64,000 nt of DNA from Devosia ginsengisoli (GTDB taxonomy: Bacteria; Pseudomonadota; Alphaproteobacteria; Rhizobiales; Devosiaceae): the NCBI RefSeq assembly GCF_024707105.1, contig NZ_JANQAJ010000011.1:569488-633487 (forward strand). The letters are read 5' to 3'. The notes under the pieces were generated by a model. It saw only the letters and a list, made by a program, of their open reading frames with translations, did not search any database and had not been told where the DNA came from. Shown piece by piece: positions 1 to 9,842 of this stretch (the stretch's first letter is position 1; every line of letters starts with the position of its first letter). Made by a program: the position numbers and the translations under genes.

Positions 1-2
1 TC

Positions 3-227
3 TCGCCCTATGCCTCGGAAAGCGCCGCGCAGGCCCGAGCCCTCGCCGCGCGGGGCATTCCGGTGGTGTCGCTCACCGATTCCGCCTTTTCCCCGCTCGC
101 CGAATGTTCGCGGGAATGGTTCGAGGTGGTGGAGGCCGACCATGCCGGATTCCGCTCGCTTTCGGCCAGCATGGCCTTTGCCATGGCGCTGACGGTGAGC
201 ATTGCCGAGAAGCGGCGGCGCGGATAA
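3..227 (+). CDS. RpiR/MurR-family transcriptional regulator, C-terminal end of SIS domain (truncated by window start)
   Basis: Open frame from window edge: SPYASESAAQARALAARGIPVVSLTDSAFSPLAECSREWFEVVEADHAGFRSLSASMAFAMALTVSIAEKRRRG*; SIS-type sequence next to iol genes. Confidence 0.7.
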   Translation, partial: SPYASESAAQARALAARGIPVVSLTDSAFSPLAECSREWFEVVEADHAGFRSLSASMAFAMALTVSIAEKRRRG

Positions 228-244
228 GCCACAGTCACGCCGAG

Positions 245-268
245 TTCCACAATTGGAATGAACATTCC
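245..268. promoter_or_regulatory. Putative IolR/RpiR operator upstream of iolC: TTCC-ACAATT-GGAA-TGAACA-TTCC
   Basis: Contains exact GGAA-N6-TTCC (255-268), overlapping a TTCC-N6-GGAA, between the RpiR regulator and iolC. Confidence 0.6.
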
Positions 269-337
269 ACATTGACGAATAGTCGGAACTTATGTTTCGT
301 GTTTCGGTGAAGCGGAACGGGCCATGAGGAGACCGGA

Positions 338-2275
338 GTGACGAATGCGCACCAGCGGCAGGAGACGCTGCCGCTCGACGTCATCACGATCGGGCGCGCC
401 TCTGTCGACCTCTATGGCCAACAGATCGGCACGCGCCTCGAAGATGTCGGGAGCTTCGCCAAATCCGTCGGCGGCTGCCCGACCAATATTGCAGTCGGTA
501 CGGCGCGGCTCGGCCTGAAATCGGCCCTCATCACCCGCGTCGGCAACGAGCAGATGGGCCGCTTCATCCGCGAACAGTTGGTCCGCGAAGGCGTAGAAAC
601 GCGTGGCATTGCCACCGATCCGGAGCGCCTCACAGCGCTCGTGCTGCTGTCGGTAGAGGCCGAAGGCGTTTCGCCGATGATCTTCTACCGCACCGACTGC
701 GCCGACATGGCGCTGGACGAGAGCGACATCGACGAGGACCTGATCCGCTCGGCCCGGGCCGTGGTGGTCACCGGCACGCATTTCAGCCGCGCCCACAGCG
801 AAGCTGCGCAGAAGAAGGCGATCCGCATCGCCAAGTCAAACGGCGCCCTGGTCGCCTTCGATATCGACTACCGCCCCAATCTGTGGGGGCTGGCCGGGCA
901 CGAAGCGGGCTTCTCGCGCTATGTTGCTTCAGAGGTGGTGTCGCAGAAATATCAGTCCGTACTGCCCGATTGCGATCTCATCGTCGGCACCGAGGAAGAA
1001 GTGCTCATCGCTTCCGGTGAGGCCGACCTGCTCTCCGCGCTCAGGACGATCCGCAGCCTGTCCTCCGGCACGATTGTTCTGAAGCGCGGGCCCATGGGCT
1101 GCATCGTCTATGACGGCCCGATCCCCGATGATCTCGAACAGGGCATTGTCGGCAAGGGCTTCCCCATCGAGGTCTACAACGTGCTGGGCGCGGGCGACGC
1201 TTTCATGAGCGGCTGGCTGCGGGGCTGGCTGCGCGGCGAGAAGCACGCCACCAGCGCGACCTGGGCCAATGCCTGCGGCGCCTTCGCCGTCAGCCGCCTG
1301 CTCTGCGCGCCGGAATATCCGAGCTGGCCGGAGCTCACCTATTTCCTGGAGCATGGCAGCAAGGAGCGCGCCCTGCGCAAGGATGCCGCGCTCAACCACA
1401 TTCACTGGGCGACCAATCGCCGGCGCGAGATTCCCAGCCTCATGGCCTTGGCCATCGACCATCGCAGCCAGCTCGAAGAGCTTGCCAATGGCGATGCGCA
1501 ACTGCTGGCGCGCATCCCTGATTTCAAGGTGCTGGCCGTCAAGGCGGCCGCAAGCGTCGCCGATGGCCGGCCCGGCTTCGGCATGCTGCTCGACGACAAG
1601 CATGGCCGCGACGCGCTGTTCGCGGCGGGGGCACAACCGGATTTCTGGATTGGCAAGCCGATCGAGCTGCCCGGCTCGCGGCCGCTGCAATTCGAATTCA
1701 GCCAGGATCTGGGCTCGCGGCTGGTGGACTGGCCGGTGGATCACTGCATCAAGGTACTGTGCTTCTACCACCCGGACGACCCGGTCGAATTGAAGCGCAT
1801 GCAGGTCGAGAAGCTGAGCACGGCCTATGAAGCCGCCCGCAAGGTGGGCCGCGAATTGCTGATCGAGATCATCGCCAGCAGGCATGGTGAATTGGATGAC
1901 GGCACGGTCGCGCGGGTGCTGGGCGACCTCTACGATGCCGGGGTCAAGCCGGACTGGTGGAAGCTCGAGCCGCAGGCCAGCCGCGCGGCCTGGGCGGCCA
2001 TCGACGCAGTGATCGAGGCACGTGATCCACTGTGTCGCGGCGTGGTGCTGCTGGGGCTGGAAGCGCCGCAGGAGGTGCTGGAAGCCGGCTTTGCCGCCGC
2101 CCGCACCGCGCGCAGCGTCAAGGGCTTTGCCGTGGGCCGCACCATATTTGCCGAGTCGGCAAAGGCGTGGCTGGCAGGTAGGATCAGCGACGAGCAGGCC
2201 ATAGCCGAAATGGCGCGCAAGTTCGGCGCGCTGGTCGAGATATGGGAACGGCTGGGCGAAAGCCGCGCCGCCTAG
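338..2275 (+). CDS. iolC: 5-dehydro-2-deoxygluconokinase (PfkB kinase + C-terminal DUF2090-type domain)
   Basis: 645 aa; PfkB motifs (GGCPTNIAVGTARLG, NVLGAGDAFMSGWLRG) fused to an aldolase-like C-terminal domain; iol synteny. Confidence 0.93.
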   Translation: MTNAHQRQETLPLDVITIGRASVDLYGQQIGTRLEDVGSFAKSVGGCPTNIAVGTARLGLKSALITRVGNEQMGRFIREQLVREGVETRGIATDPERLTALVLLSVEAEGVSPMIFYRTDCADMALDESDIDEDLIRSARAVVVTGTHFSRAHSEAAQKKAIRIAKSNGALVAFDIDYRPNLWGLAGHEAGFSRYVASEVVSQKYQSVLPDCDLIVGTEEEVLIASGEADLLSALRTIRSLSSGTIVLKRGPMGCIVYDGPIPDDLEQGIVGKGFPIEVYNVLGAGDAFMSGWLRGWLRGEKHATSATWANACGAFAVSRLLCAPEYPSWPELTYFLEHGSKERALRKDAALNHIHWATNRRREIPSLMALAIDHRSQLEELANGDAQLLARIPDFKVLAVKAAASVADGRPGFGMLLDDKHGRDALFAAGAQPDFWIGKPIELPGSRPLQFEFSQDLGSRLVDWPVDHCIKVLCFYHPDDPVELKRMQVEKLSTAYEAARKVGRELLIEIIASRHGELDDGTVARVLGDLYDAGVKPDWWKLEPQASRAAWAAIDAVIEARDPLCRGVVLLGLEAPQEVLEAGFAAARTARSVKGFAVGRTIFAESAKAWLAGRISDEQAIAEMARKFGALVEIWERLGESRAA

Positions 2276-2293
2276 AATCCGGGGAATAGGCCG

Positions 2294-4141
2294 ATGAGCC
2301 AGAAGACTGTTCGACTGACGATGGCGCAGGCCGTGGCGCGGTTCATGACCGCACAGAAGACCGTGATCGACGGCGAGACCGTGCCGATCTTCGGCGGCGT
2401 CTTCGCCATTTTCGGGCATGGCAATGTGGCCGGCGTCGGTGAAGCGCTCCATGCCGTCAAGGACGAATTGCCTACCTATCGCGGGCAGAACGAGCAAGGC
2501 ATGGCCCATGCCGCCATCGCCTATGCCAAGGCCAGCTTCCGCCGCCGTTTCATGGCCTGTACCAGTTCCATCGGGCCGGGAGCACTCAACATGGTGACAG
2601 CCGCCGCGCTGGCGCATGTGAACCGCCTGCCGGTGCTGCTGCTGCCGGGCGACGTCTTCGCCAATCGCCTGCCCGACCCGGTCTTGCAGCAAGTGGAAGA
2701 TTTCGGCGACGGCACCGTTTCGGCCAATGACTGTTTCCGGCCCGTGAGCCGCTATTTCGACCGCATCACCCGGCCGGAACAGATCATCCCGGCCCTGCAC
2801 CGCGCCATGGCGGTTCTCACCGACCCGGCCGAGTGCGGCCCGGTGACGCTGAGCCTGTGCCAGGATGTGCAGGCGGAGGCCTATGACTATCCCGAGAGCT
2901 TCTTTGCCGAAAAGGTCTGGACCGTCAGGCGGGTTATGCCCGATGCCGATGAATTCGCCACGGCCGCCGCCGCGCTGCTGCGGGCCAGCAAGCCGGTGAT
3001 CATTGCCGGTGGTGGTGTGCTCTATTCCGAAGCCAGCGACACATTGCGTAAATTCGCCGAAATCCACGGCGTGCCGGTGCTGGAGACGCAGGCCGGCAAG
3101 TCCAGCCTGCCGCACGATCATCCGCTGAATATGGGTTCGGTCGGCGTGACGGGTACGGCCGTCTCCAACCAGTTGGCCGAGGAGGCTGACCTGGTGCTGG
3201 CCGTAGGCACGCGGCTGCAGGATTTCACCACGGGCTCCTGGGCTTTGTTCAAGAATGACGATCTCAAGATCATCGGACTCAACGTGCAGGTCTTCGATGC
3301 CCACAAGCATCGCGCTTTGCCGCTGGTGGCCGATGCAAGGGCCGCGCTCGAAGCGCTCAACCAGGCGCTGACCGGCTGGCAGGCCGACGAGGCCTGGACC
3401 GACAGGGCCAAGGCCGGCAAGGACGACTGGCTGGTGGCGGCCGACCAGGCCACATCGAGCACCAATGCCGAGCTGCCTTCCGATGCGCAGGTGATCGGCG
3501 CGGTGCAGCGGGCCAGGCAGAATGCCACCCTGGTCTGCGCGGCCGGCGGGCTGCCGGGCGAGTTGCACAAGCTATGGAAGGCCAATGTGCCGGGGAGCTA
3601 TCACCTCGAATACGGCTTCTCGACCATGGGCTACGAAATTGCCGGCGGGCTTGGCGTCAAGCTGGCGCGGCCCAAGGACGATGTGGTCGTCATGGTGGGC
3701 GACGGCAGCTACATGATGCTGAATTCGGAAATCGCCAGCTCGATCATGCTCGGCGCCAAGCTGACCATCGTGCTGCTCGACAATGCCGGTTACGGCTGCA
3801 TCAACCGGCTGCAGATGGCCACCGGCGGGGCCAACTTCAACAATCTGTTGAAGGACACGCACCATGTCACTCTGCCGGGAATCGATTTTGCTGCCCATGC
3901 AGCGTCGATGGGCGCGGTGGCGCGCAAGGTGGCGTCCATCGCCGAACTGGAAACGGCACTGCAGGAAACCGAGAGCGTGGACCGGACCACAGTCATCGTC
4001 ATCGACACCGACCCGCTCATCACCACCGATGCCGGTGGACATTGGTGGGATGTGGCGGTGCCTGAAGTCAGCGACCGGCCGCAGGTGAATGCGGCGCGCG
4101 AGGCCTATGTGCAGGCGCTGAAAGCGCAACGGGCCGGCTAA
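2294..4141 (+). CDS. iolD: 3D-(3,5/4)-trihydroxycyclohexane-1,2-dione acylhydrolase (ThDP enzyme)
   Basis: 615 aa ThDP-family protein (VMVGDGSYMMLNSEIASS); iol synteny. Confidence 0.95.
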   Translation: MSQKTVRLTMAQAVARFMTAQKTVIDGETVPIFGGVFAIFGHGNVAGVGEALHAVKDELPTYRGQNEQGMAHAAIAYAKASFRRRFMACTSSIGPGALNMVTAAALAHVNRLPVLLLPGDVFANRLPDPVLQQVEDFGDGTVSANDCFRPVSRYFDRITRPEQIIPALHRAMAVLTDPAECGPVTLSLCQDVQAEAYDYPESFFAEKVWTVRRVMPDADEFATAAAALLRASKPVIIAGGGVLYSEASDTLRKFAEIHGVPVLETQAGKSSLPHDHPLNMGSVGVTGTAVSNQLAEEADLVLAVGTRLQDFTTGSWALFKNDDLKIIGLNVQVFDAHKHRALPLVADARAALEALNQALTGWQADEAWTDRAKAGKDDWLVAADQATSSTNAELPSDAQVIGAVQRARQNATLVCAAGGLPGELHKLWKANVPGSYHLEYGFSTMGYEIAGGLGVKLARPKDDVVVMVGDGSYMMLNSEIASSIMLGAKLTIVLLDNAGYGCINRLQMATGGANFNNLLKDTHHVTLPGIDFAAHAASMGAVARKVASIAELETALQETESVDRTTVIVIDTDPLITTDAGGHWWDVAVPEVSDRPQVNAAREAYVQALKAQRAG

Positions 4142-4152
4142 GGGGAACAGAG

Positions 4153-5070
4153 ATGAAAGCCAAACTCGGCATGTCGCCCATCGCGTGGTGGAACGACGAT
4201 CTGGTGGAACTGAGCGATGACGTGTCGCTGGAGGAATGCCTGCGCCAGTCGCGCTCGGCGGGCTTTACCGGCATGGAGAAGGGCCGGCGCTTTCCAGATG
4301 ATCCCGAGGTAATGCTGCCAATTCTGAAAGCGGCCGATGTGACGCTGTGCGGCGGCTGGTTCTCGGGCACGTTGGTCGATGAGGATATTTCGGCCAACCA
4401 GGACCGCATCGCGCCGATGATCGCGCTGTTCAAGGCGGTCAATGCGCCCTGCATCGTCTATGGCGAAGTGGGCCGCTCGATCCAGGGCGATCGCAGCAAG
4501 CCGTTGGCCACCAAGCCAAAGCTCCCCGATGACGAGATGAGGGCCTATGCGAAGAAGGTCACGGCATTCGGCGAATGGTGCGCTGAGCAGGGCATGCCCC
4601 TCGCCTATCATCACCACATGGCGGCGGTGGTGGAAACCGAGCCGGAGCTCGACGCCTTCATGCGCCATTCGGGCGAAGGCATTCCGCTGCTGCTGGATGC
4701 CGGGCACCTGGCCTTTGCCGGCGGTGACGTATTGCGCGCCATCGACAATCACCACAAACGCATCACCCATGTGCATGTGAAGGATATCAGGCGCGCCGTG
4801 GTCGATGGGCTGGATCGCAGCAGGCAGAGCTTCCTCGATGCGGTGGCCTTGGGCGCCTTCACCGTGCCGGGCGATGGTTCGCTGGATTTCGGCGCCATCG
4901 TGCAGAAATTCGCCGATTACGGCTATGAAGGCTGGTTCGTGGTCGAGGCCGAGCAGGATCCGGTCAGCAATCCGCCGCTCAGGATGGCGCAGGTGGGCCA
5001 CAAGGAACTCATGCGCGTGATGACCGCCGCGGGCTACACGGTCGAGACCGAGGGCTTTCCCAAGGGGTGA
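4153..5070 (+). CDS. iolE: myo-inosose-2 dehydratase
   Basis: 305 aa, xylose-isomerase-like TIM barrel; MSPIAWWNDDL...GFTGMEKGRRFP. Confidence 0.94.
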   Translation: MKAKLGMSPIAWWNDDLVELSDDVSLEECLRQSRSAGFTGMEKGRRFPDDPEVMLPILKAADVTLCGGWFSGTLVDEDISANQDRIAPMIALFKAVNAPCIVYGEVGRSIQGDRSKPLATKPKLPDDEMRAYAKKVTAFGEWCAEQGMPLAYHHHMAAVVETEPELDAFMRHSGEGIPLLLDAGHLAFAGGDVLRAIDNHHKRITHVHVKDIRRAVVDGLDRSRQSFLDAVALGAFTVPGDGSLDFGAIVQKFADYGYEGWFVVEAEQDPVSNPPLRMAQVGHKELMRVMTAAGYTVETEGFPKG

Positions 5071-5115
5071 GCTGTGCTAGAGCATGGCCGGTGAAGATTT
5101 GTCCGAGGGGACCTG

Positions 5116-5367
5116 ATGGCGCTCAAGCAAAGTGATCTGAACTGGTTCCGGCCGCTGTGGCGGCGCGTGGCTGTCGTGCTGTTCCTGGCGCTCTGGCTCG
5201 GCTGGGAGCTGCTGTGGAGCGGCGACATGTTCTGGGCGCTGCTGGTGGGCGCCGCGCTGGCCTATTCGCTTTACAATTTCTTCTATGCCTTTCCCAAGGA
5301 GGAGCCGACCAATGAGCAAATCCCACCTCCGAATCCGCCCGAAGGGGACGACGGGTCTCGTCCATGA
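5116..5367 (+). CDS. Small membrane protein (possibly DUF3329-like)
   Basis: 83 aa, FRPLWRRVAVVLFLALWLGWELLW plus second hydrophobic stretch; its 3' end overlaps the iolB start by 56 nt. Confidence 0.65.
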   Translation: MALKQSDLNWFRPLWRRVAVVLFLALWLGWELLWSGDMFWALLVGAALAYSLYNFFYAFPKEEPTNEQIPPPNPPEGDDGSRP

Positions 5368-6112
5368 TGTGACGCCTGATACGGCCGGGTGGAGCTATGT
5401 CGGCTTCGCCTTGCACAAGCTGGCCGCAGGCGAGGTGACCGGCGGCGAATCCGGCACGCAGGAGCTGTGCCTGGTGCTGGTGGGCGGCAAGGCGCGGATT
5501 TCCGTCAATGGCGTGGATCTGGGCGAGGTCGGCGAGCGCGTGAACCCGTTCGAGGGTGCGCCATGGGCCGTCTATGTGCCGCAGGGCGCCATCTGGGCGG
5601 CCGATGCGACGACCGCGCTGGAACTGGCCGTCTGTGCCGCACCGGGCGGCGGGGACTATCCCGCCAGGATCATCCCGCCCGGTACGCATCCCCGCATCAC
5701 GCGTGGCAAGGGCGCCAATGTGCGCCATGTCTATAACATCATGCCCGAGGATGACGGGGCGGCCCATTCGCTGCTGGTGGTGGAAGTCATCACCCCGCAG
5801 GGCAATACCTCGTCCTATCCGCCGCACAAACACGACCAGGACAACCTGCCCCATGAAAGCCAGTTGGAAGAGACCTATTTCCACCGGCTCAACCCGCCGC
5901 AGGGCTTTGCCTTCCAGCGCGTCTATACCGACGACCGGAGCCTCGACGAGGCGATTGCGGTGGAAGATGGCGATGTGACGCTGGTGCCGAAAGGGTATCA
6001 TCCCGTGGCGACCACGGCGGGGTATGATCTCTACTATCTCAACGTCATGGCCGGGCCGAAGCGGGTGTGGAAATTCCACAACGCGGCCGAGCATGAGTGG
6101 CTGTTGAAATAG
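5312..6112 (+). CDS. iolB: 5-deoxy-glucuronate isomerase
   Basis: MSKSHLRIRPKG...; cupin with YPPHKHDQDNLPHESQLEETYFHR; start placed at internal ATG 5312. Confidence 0.95.
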   Translation: MSKSHLRIRPKGTTGLVHDVTPDTAGWSYVGFALHKLAAGEVTGGESGTQELCLVLVGGKARISVNGVDLGEVGERVNPFEGAPWAVYVPQGAIWAADATTALELAVCAAPGGGDYPARIIPPGTHPRITRGKGANVRHVYNIMPEDDGAAHSLLVVEVITPQGNTSSYPPHKHDQDNLPHESQLEETYFHRLNPPQGFAFQRVYTDDRSLDEAIAVEDGDVTLVPKGYHPVATTAGYDLYYLNVMAGPKRVWKFHNAAEHEWLLK

Positions 6113-6583
6113 CTAATCCAGCATGTTTTCCGGCTCGCCACCGTCGGTAAGGAAGGCGAAGCTGTAGGCCGTTCCGGCTTCGTCCGTCGCTTCGCAGGTG
6201 AACTGGACAGGGCCTTCCGAGGAATTGCCGCTGAGGGTGCACTGGCCCGTGGCCGCGTGATCGACATTGTTGTTGCCGCTGCCATCCTTGCCGTCGATGA
6301 TGAGGTCGACCTGCTGGACCAGCCCCTCGACGTTCTCAGTGGCGGGACCGCTGAAGACCAGGAAGCGGCCGCTTGGACTATCCGTCCAGATGGCAAGTTC
6401 CATGCGGCGGTCGGTGTAGATCACCTGCATGATTTCGTCGGCGCAGATATCGGTCAGGCTCTCGGAGCCGGCGGCAAGCGCCTGGCATACGCCGCGCAGG
6501 GTGTGGACAGTATGGGGGTCGGTGCCCTGCGCGGCGGCAGGCGAGACAAGCAACAGACCGGGAAGCAGTGGCAAGAATTTCAT
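6113..6583 (-). CDS. Hypothetical secreted protein
   Basis: 156 aa with signal peptide MKFLPLLPGLLLVSPAAAQ. Confidence 0.65.
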   Translation of the reverse strand: MKFLPLLPGLLLVSPAAAQGTDPHTVHTLRGVCQALAAGSESLTDICADEIMQVIYTDRRMELAIWTDSPSGRFLVFSGPATENVEGLVQQVDLIIDGKDGSGNNNVDHAATGQCTLSGNSSEGPVQFTCEATDEAGTAYSFAFLTDGGEPENMLD

Positions 6584-6620
6584 TGGCTCATCGGCGTTCG
6601 GACCAATCCCAGCCTAAACG

Positions 6621-6651
6621 AAAAAGGGGCGCCGAAAGTGCGCCCTTTTTT
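6621..6651 (-). terminator. Rho-independent terminator of iolG (may act bidirectionally)
   Basis: AAAAAGGGGCGCCGAAAGTGCGCCCTTTTTT immediately 3' of iolG. Confidence 0.75.
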
Positions 6652-6660
6652 CTGTTGCCG

Positions 6661-7698
6661 TCAGCGGCCCTGGAAGACCGATTTGTCCGCCAGCGGCCCG
6701 GTGACTTCGCTCACCTTCACCGCCCTGCTTTCCTTGACCGATTTCAGCGCGGCCTCGGCCAGCGCCAGGGCGATCAGCCCATCGATGCCGCTGGGCGAAG
6801 CCAGAGATTTCGATTCAACGGCGTCGATGAAGGTACTGATTTCGTTGGCATAGGCCTCGGTATAGCGGGTCATGAAGAAGTCGTGCAGCGGTGGGCGGGT
6901 GTAGCCGGCGGCGTTGGCCACTTCGATGGAAACCGGACGCTGGTTCTCGGCGGAGACGGCGCCCTTGCTGCCATGGACCTCGATACGCTGGTCGTAGCCA
7001 TAGGTGGCGCGGCGCGAATTGGAGATGGTGGCATGCTTGCCCGAGGCCGTGGAGAGCATCACCGAAACGCTGTCATAGTCGCCGGCCGCGCCGATATCAG
7101 GATCGACCAGCACCGAAGCCTGGGCGGAAACGGTGTCGATCTCCTCGCCCAGCAGGAACCGGGCCATGTCGAAATCGTGGATGGTCATGTCGCGGAAAAT
7201 GCCGCCGGAGCGCTTGATATAGTCCACCGGCGGCGCGCCGGGATCGCGCGAGACGATGGTGACCATTTCCACGGCGCCGATCTCGCCCTTGTCGATCGTG
7301 TGCTTGACCGCCTGGAAATGCGGATCGAAGCGGCGATTGAAGCCGACCATCAGCGTGCCGCCTGCGGCATCGACCACCTTGAGGCAGGCTTTGACGCGCT
7401 CGACATCGAGATCGATCGGCTTTTCGCAGAAGATGGCCTTGCCGGCGCGAGAGAATTGCTCGATCAGCTCGGCATGGGTATCGGTCGGCGTGCAGATCAC
7501 CACCGCATCGATATCGGATGACTTCAGGATCTCATCCACGCTCCGCACGGCGCAGCCATATTGGGTCGCGAGGTCGCTGGCAGCCTTTTCGAAGGCGTCG
7601 GCCACCGCCACAAGCTGGGCCTTGGAATTGGACGAGATGGCCTTGGCATGCACCTTGCCGATGCGGCCAGCGCCGAGCAGGCCGAAGCGAGTGGTCAT
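6661..7698 (-). CDS. iolG: Inositol 2-dehydrogenase (Gfo/Idh/MocA family)
   Basis: 345 aa; GLLGAGRIGKVHAKAI Rossmann motif, FCEKPIDLD; beside the iol operon. Confidence 0.88.
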   Translation of the reverse strand: MTTRFGLLGAGRIGKVHAKAISSNSKAQLVAVADAFEKAASDLATQYGCAVRSVDEILKSSDIDAVVICTPTDTHAELIEQFSRAGKAIFCEKPIDLDVERVKACLKVVDAAGGTLMVGFNRRFDPHFQAVKHTIDKGEIGAVEMVTIVSRDPGAPPVDYIKRSGGIFRDMTIHDFDMARFLLGEEIDTVSAQASVLVDPDIGAAGDYDSVSVMLSTASGKHATISNSRRATYGYDQRIEVHGSKGAVSAENQRPVSIEVANAAGYTRPPLHDFFMTRYTEAYANEISTFIDAVESKSLASPSGIDGLIALALAEAALKSVKESRAVKVSEVTGPLADKSVFQGR

Positions 7699-7759
7699 TT
7701 TATGATCTCCGGAAGAGTAACGTGCCGATGCAACATATGCACCGTCACGGTGTCAATCT

Positions 7760-7773
7760 AGAACATCCGTTCC
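7760..7773. promoter_or_regulatory. Putative IolR/RpiR operator upstream of iolG (AGAA-CATCCG-TTCC)
   Basis: One mismatch to GGAA-N6-TTCC; shares GAACATCCGTTCCA with the site at 61587-61600. Confidence 0.5.
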
Positions 7774-7824
7774 ATGACTGTCATGCGATCGCTCCAGTGG
7801 AGCGACTTGTCCTGGGGGCCGCGT

Positions 7825-8280
7825 TCAGGCTTCCCTGGCGCGCTCGAGGATGCGCTTGCATTCCAGCAATTCGCGCAGCACGTCGGACAGCTTGTCACGT
7901 GCCTCCCGGTCGAGGCCGGGGCCGGCCAGCATGACGGCCTCTTCGATCTCGGCCTCGTCGCTGGCACTTTCGGCCTGTTCGATCATCGGCAGGATGTCTT
8001 CCAGCGGCCTGCCCTCGCCCACGGCGATGACATAGCGGGTGCCCTGATCCTTGAGGATGCGCTGTACGCCCTTGATGGTGAAGCCCTGATCGTAGAGCAA
8101 ATGGCGGATGCCGCGCAGCAGCATCACGTCCTCGGGGCGGTAATAGCGACGCCCCCCGCCGCGCTTCAGCGGCTTGATGGTGGAGAAACGGGTCTCCCAG
8201 AAGCGCAGGACATGCTGGGGCAGGTCCAGCTCATCGGCGGCTTCGGATATCGTCCGGAAGGCGTCTGGCGACTTGTCCAC
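7825..8280 (-). CDS. MerR-family transcriptional regulator
   Basis: [46 protein letters not shown]; conserved synteny with ihfA. Confidence 0.9.
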   Translation of the reverse strand: MDKSPDAFRTISEAADELDLPQHVLRFWETRFSTIKPLKRGGGRRYYRPEDVMLLRGIRHLLYDQGFTIKGVQRILKDQGTRYVIAVGEGRPLEDILPMIEQAESASDEAEIEEAVMLAGPGLDREARDKLSDVLRELLECKRILERAREA

Positions 8281-8304
8281 GGAGGCTGAGACTCGCTGGA
8301 TGGC

Positions 8305-8616
8305 TTATTTTCCAGCACGAACCATAGATTTGTTGATCTTGGACTTCAACACGTTGGATGGTTTGAACACAAGAACCTGCCGCGGAAGGATCGGAACCTC
8401 CTCGCCGGTCTTGGGATTGCGGCCGATCCGCTCGTTCTTGGAACGCACCTGGAAGGAGCCGAAGGATGACAGTTTGACGTTCGCCCCGGTGACCAGGGCA
8501 TCCCCGATAAGCTCGAGCACCCGTTCCACCAGTTCCGCCGACTCGGTCCGCGATAGTCCGACAGTTCCGTAGACTGCCTCAGCCAGATCGGCCCGCGTTA
8601 TCGTCCTCTGCGTCAT
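8305..8616 (-). CDS. ihfA: Integration host factor subunit alpha
   Basis: [31 protein letters not shown]...[10 protein letters not shown]. Confidence 0.95.
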   Translation of the reverse strand: MTQRTITRADLAEAVYGTVGLSRTESAELVERVLELIGDALVTGANVKLSSFGSFQVRSKNERIGRNPKTGEEVPILPRQVLVFKPSNVLKSKINKSMVRAGK

Positions 8617-8864
8617 TCGTACCCCCGTGTTGCCGAAAGGTGCAAAAACCCCCACGCCGGGACGAATGGGTTACGTCCCTGATCAAAATTGGCTCCGGCA
8701 CAAGCCCTGTTCGGGATTGAACCATACCGCGGGAATCCTTCCCTTCGCTCAGCGCTATCGCATCGTCACAAGACCCTCGTGCGATCGATTTCTGCGCTGG
8801 GTTCCTCCGCCCAAAGGACACTAACGCCTTGAAACGGCTAAGGTCAATCGGCTCACGGTGGCCG

Positions 8865-9842
8865 CTACCAGCGAATGAGAGAAGCGCCCCAGGTAAAGCC
8901 GCCGCCCATGGCCTCGAGCATGACGAGATCGCCCTGCTTGATGCGGCCATCGGCCACTGCGGCGCTCAGCGCCAGGGGTACGGATGCGGCGGAGGTGTTG
9001 GCATGCAGGTCCACGGTCATCACCACCTTCTCGGGCGGCAGGCCGAGTTTGGCCCCTGCCCCGTCGATGATGCGCTTGTTGGCCTGATGCGGCACGAACC
9101 AGTCGAGGTCATCAACCGTGTAGCCGGTCTTTTCGAGCGTGGCATAGACCACGTCGGTGATCTTGCCGACCGCGTGACGGAAGACTTCAGGCCCCTGCAT
9201 GTGGACATGGCCGGTCGTGCCGGTGGTGGACGGGCCGCCATCGACATAGAGCTTGTCCCAGTGGTGACCGTCGGAGCGCAGCGCCGAAGCCAGTATGCCG
9301 CGTTCGGGAGCGTCGTCCGCAAACTCGGCCTTTTCCACCACGGCCGCGCCGGCGCCGTCGCCGAACAGCACGCAGGTGGTGCGGTCTGTCCAGTCGAGCA
9401 GGCGCGAAAAGGTCTCCGCGCCGATGACCAGGGCGCGGTTGGCCAAGCCATTCTTGATATAGCTGTCGGCGGTGGCCATGGCATAGACGAAGCCCGAGCA
9501 GACCGCCTGGATATCGAAGGCCATGCCGTGATGCATGCCGAGCTTCATCTGCACCAGGGTCGCGGCAGCCGGGAAAGTATAATCCGGCGTGGTGGTGGCA
9601 ACGATGATGAGATCGATCTCATCCGGGGTAACGCCGGCCGCGGCCATAGCCTGCTTCGCCGCTTCCACCGCCAGATCGGAGGTGAACTGGCCATCGGCGG
9701 CGATGTGGCGCTGCTTGATGCCGACGCGTTGCTGAATCCATTCGTCGGAGGTTTCGACCATGGTGGAGAGTTCGGCGTTGGTGAGCACCTTTTCGGGAAG
9801 GTAGCTGCCGACACCGCGGATGATGGTACGCGTCTTGGTCAC
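8865..9842 (-). CDS. fabH: Beta-ketoacyl-ACP synthase III
   Basis: 325 aa; [24 protein letters not shown]. Confidence 0.96.
   Translation of the reverse strand: MTKTRTIIRGVGSYLPEKVLTNAELSTMVETSDEWIQQRVGIKQRHIAADGQFTSDLAVEAAKQAMAAAGVTPDEIDLIIVATTTPDYTFPAAATLVQMKLGMHHGMAFDIQAVCSGFVYAMATADSYIKNGLANRALVIGAETFSRLLDWTDRTTCVLFGDGAGAAVVEKAEFADDAPERGILASALRSDGHHWDKLYVDGGPSTTGTTGHVHMQGPEVFRHAVGKITDVVYATLEKTGYTVDDLDWFVPHQANKRIIDGAGAKLGLPPEKVVMTVDLHANTSAASVPLALSAAVADGRIKQGDLVMLEAMGGGFTWGASLIRW

Noticed and set aside
929-3568. Long antisense ORF (879 aa) opposite iolC/iolD
   Set aside because: Low-complexity His/Arg/Gly/Gln-rich translation typical of antisense frames in high-GC genes; the opposite strand has clear homologous enzymes
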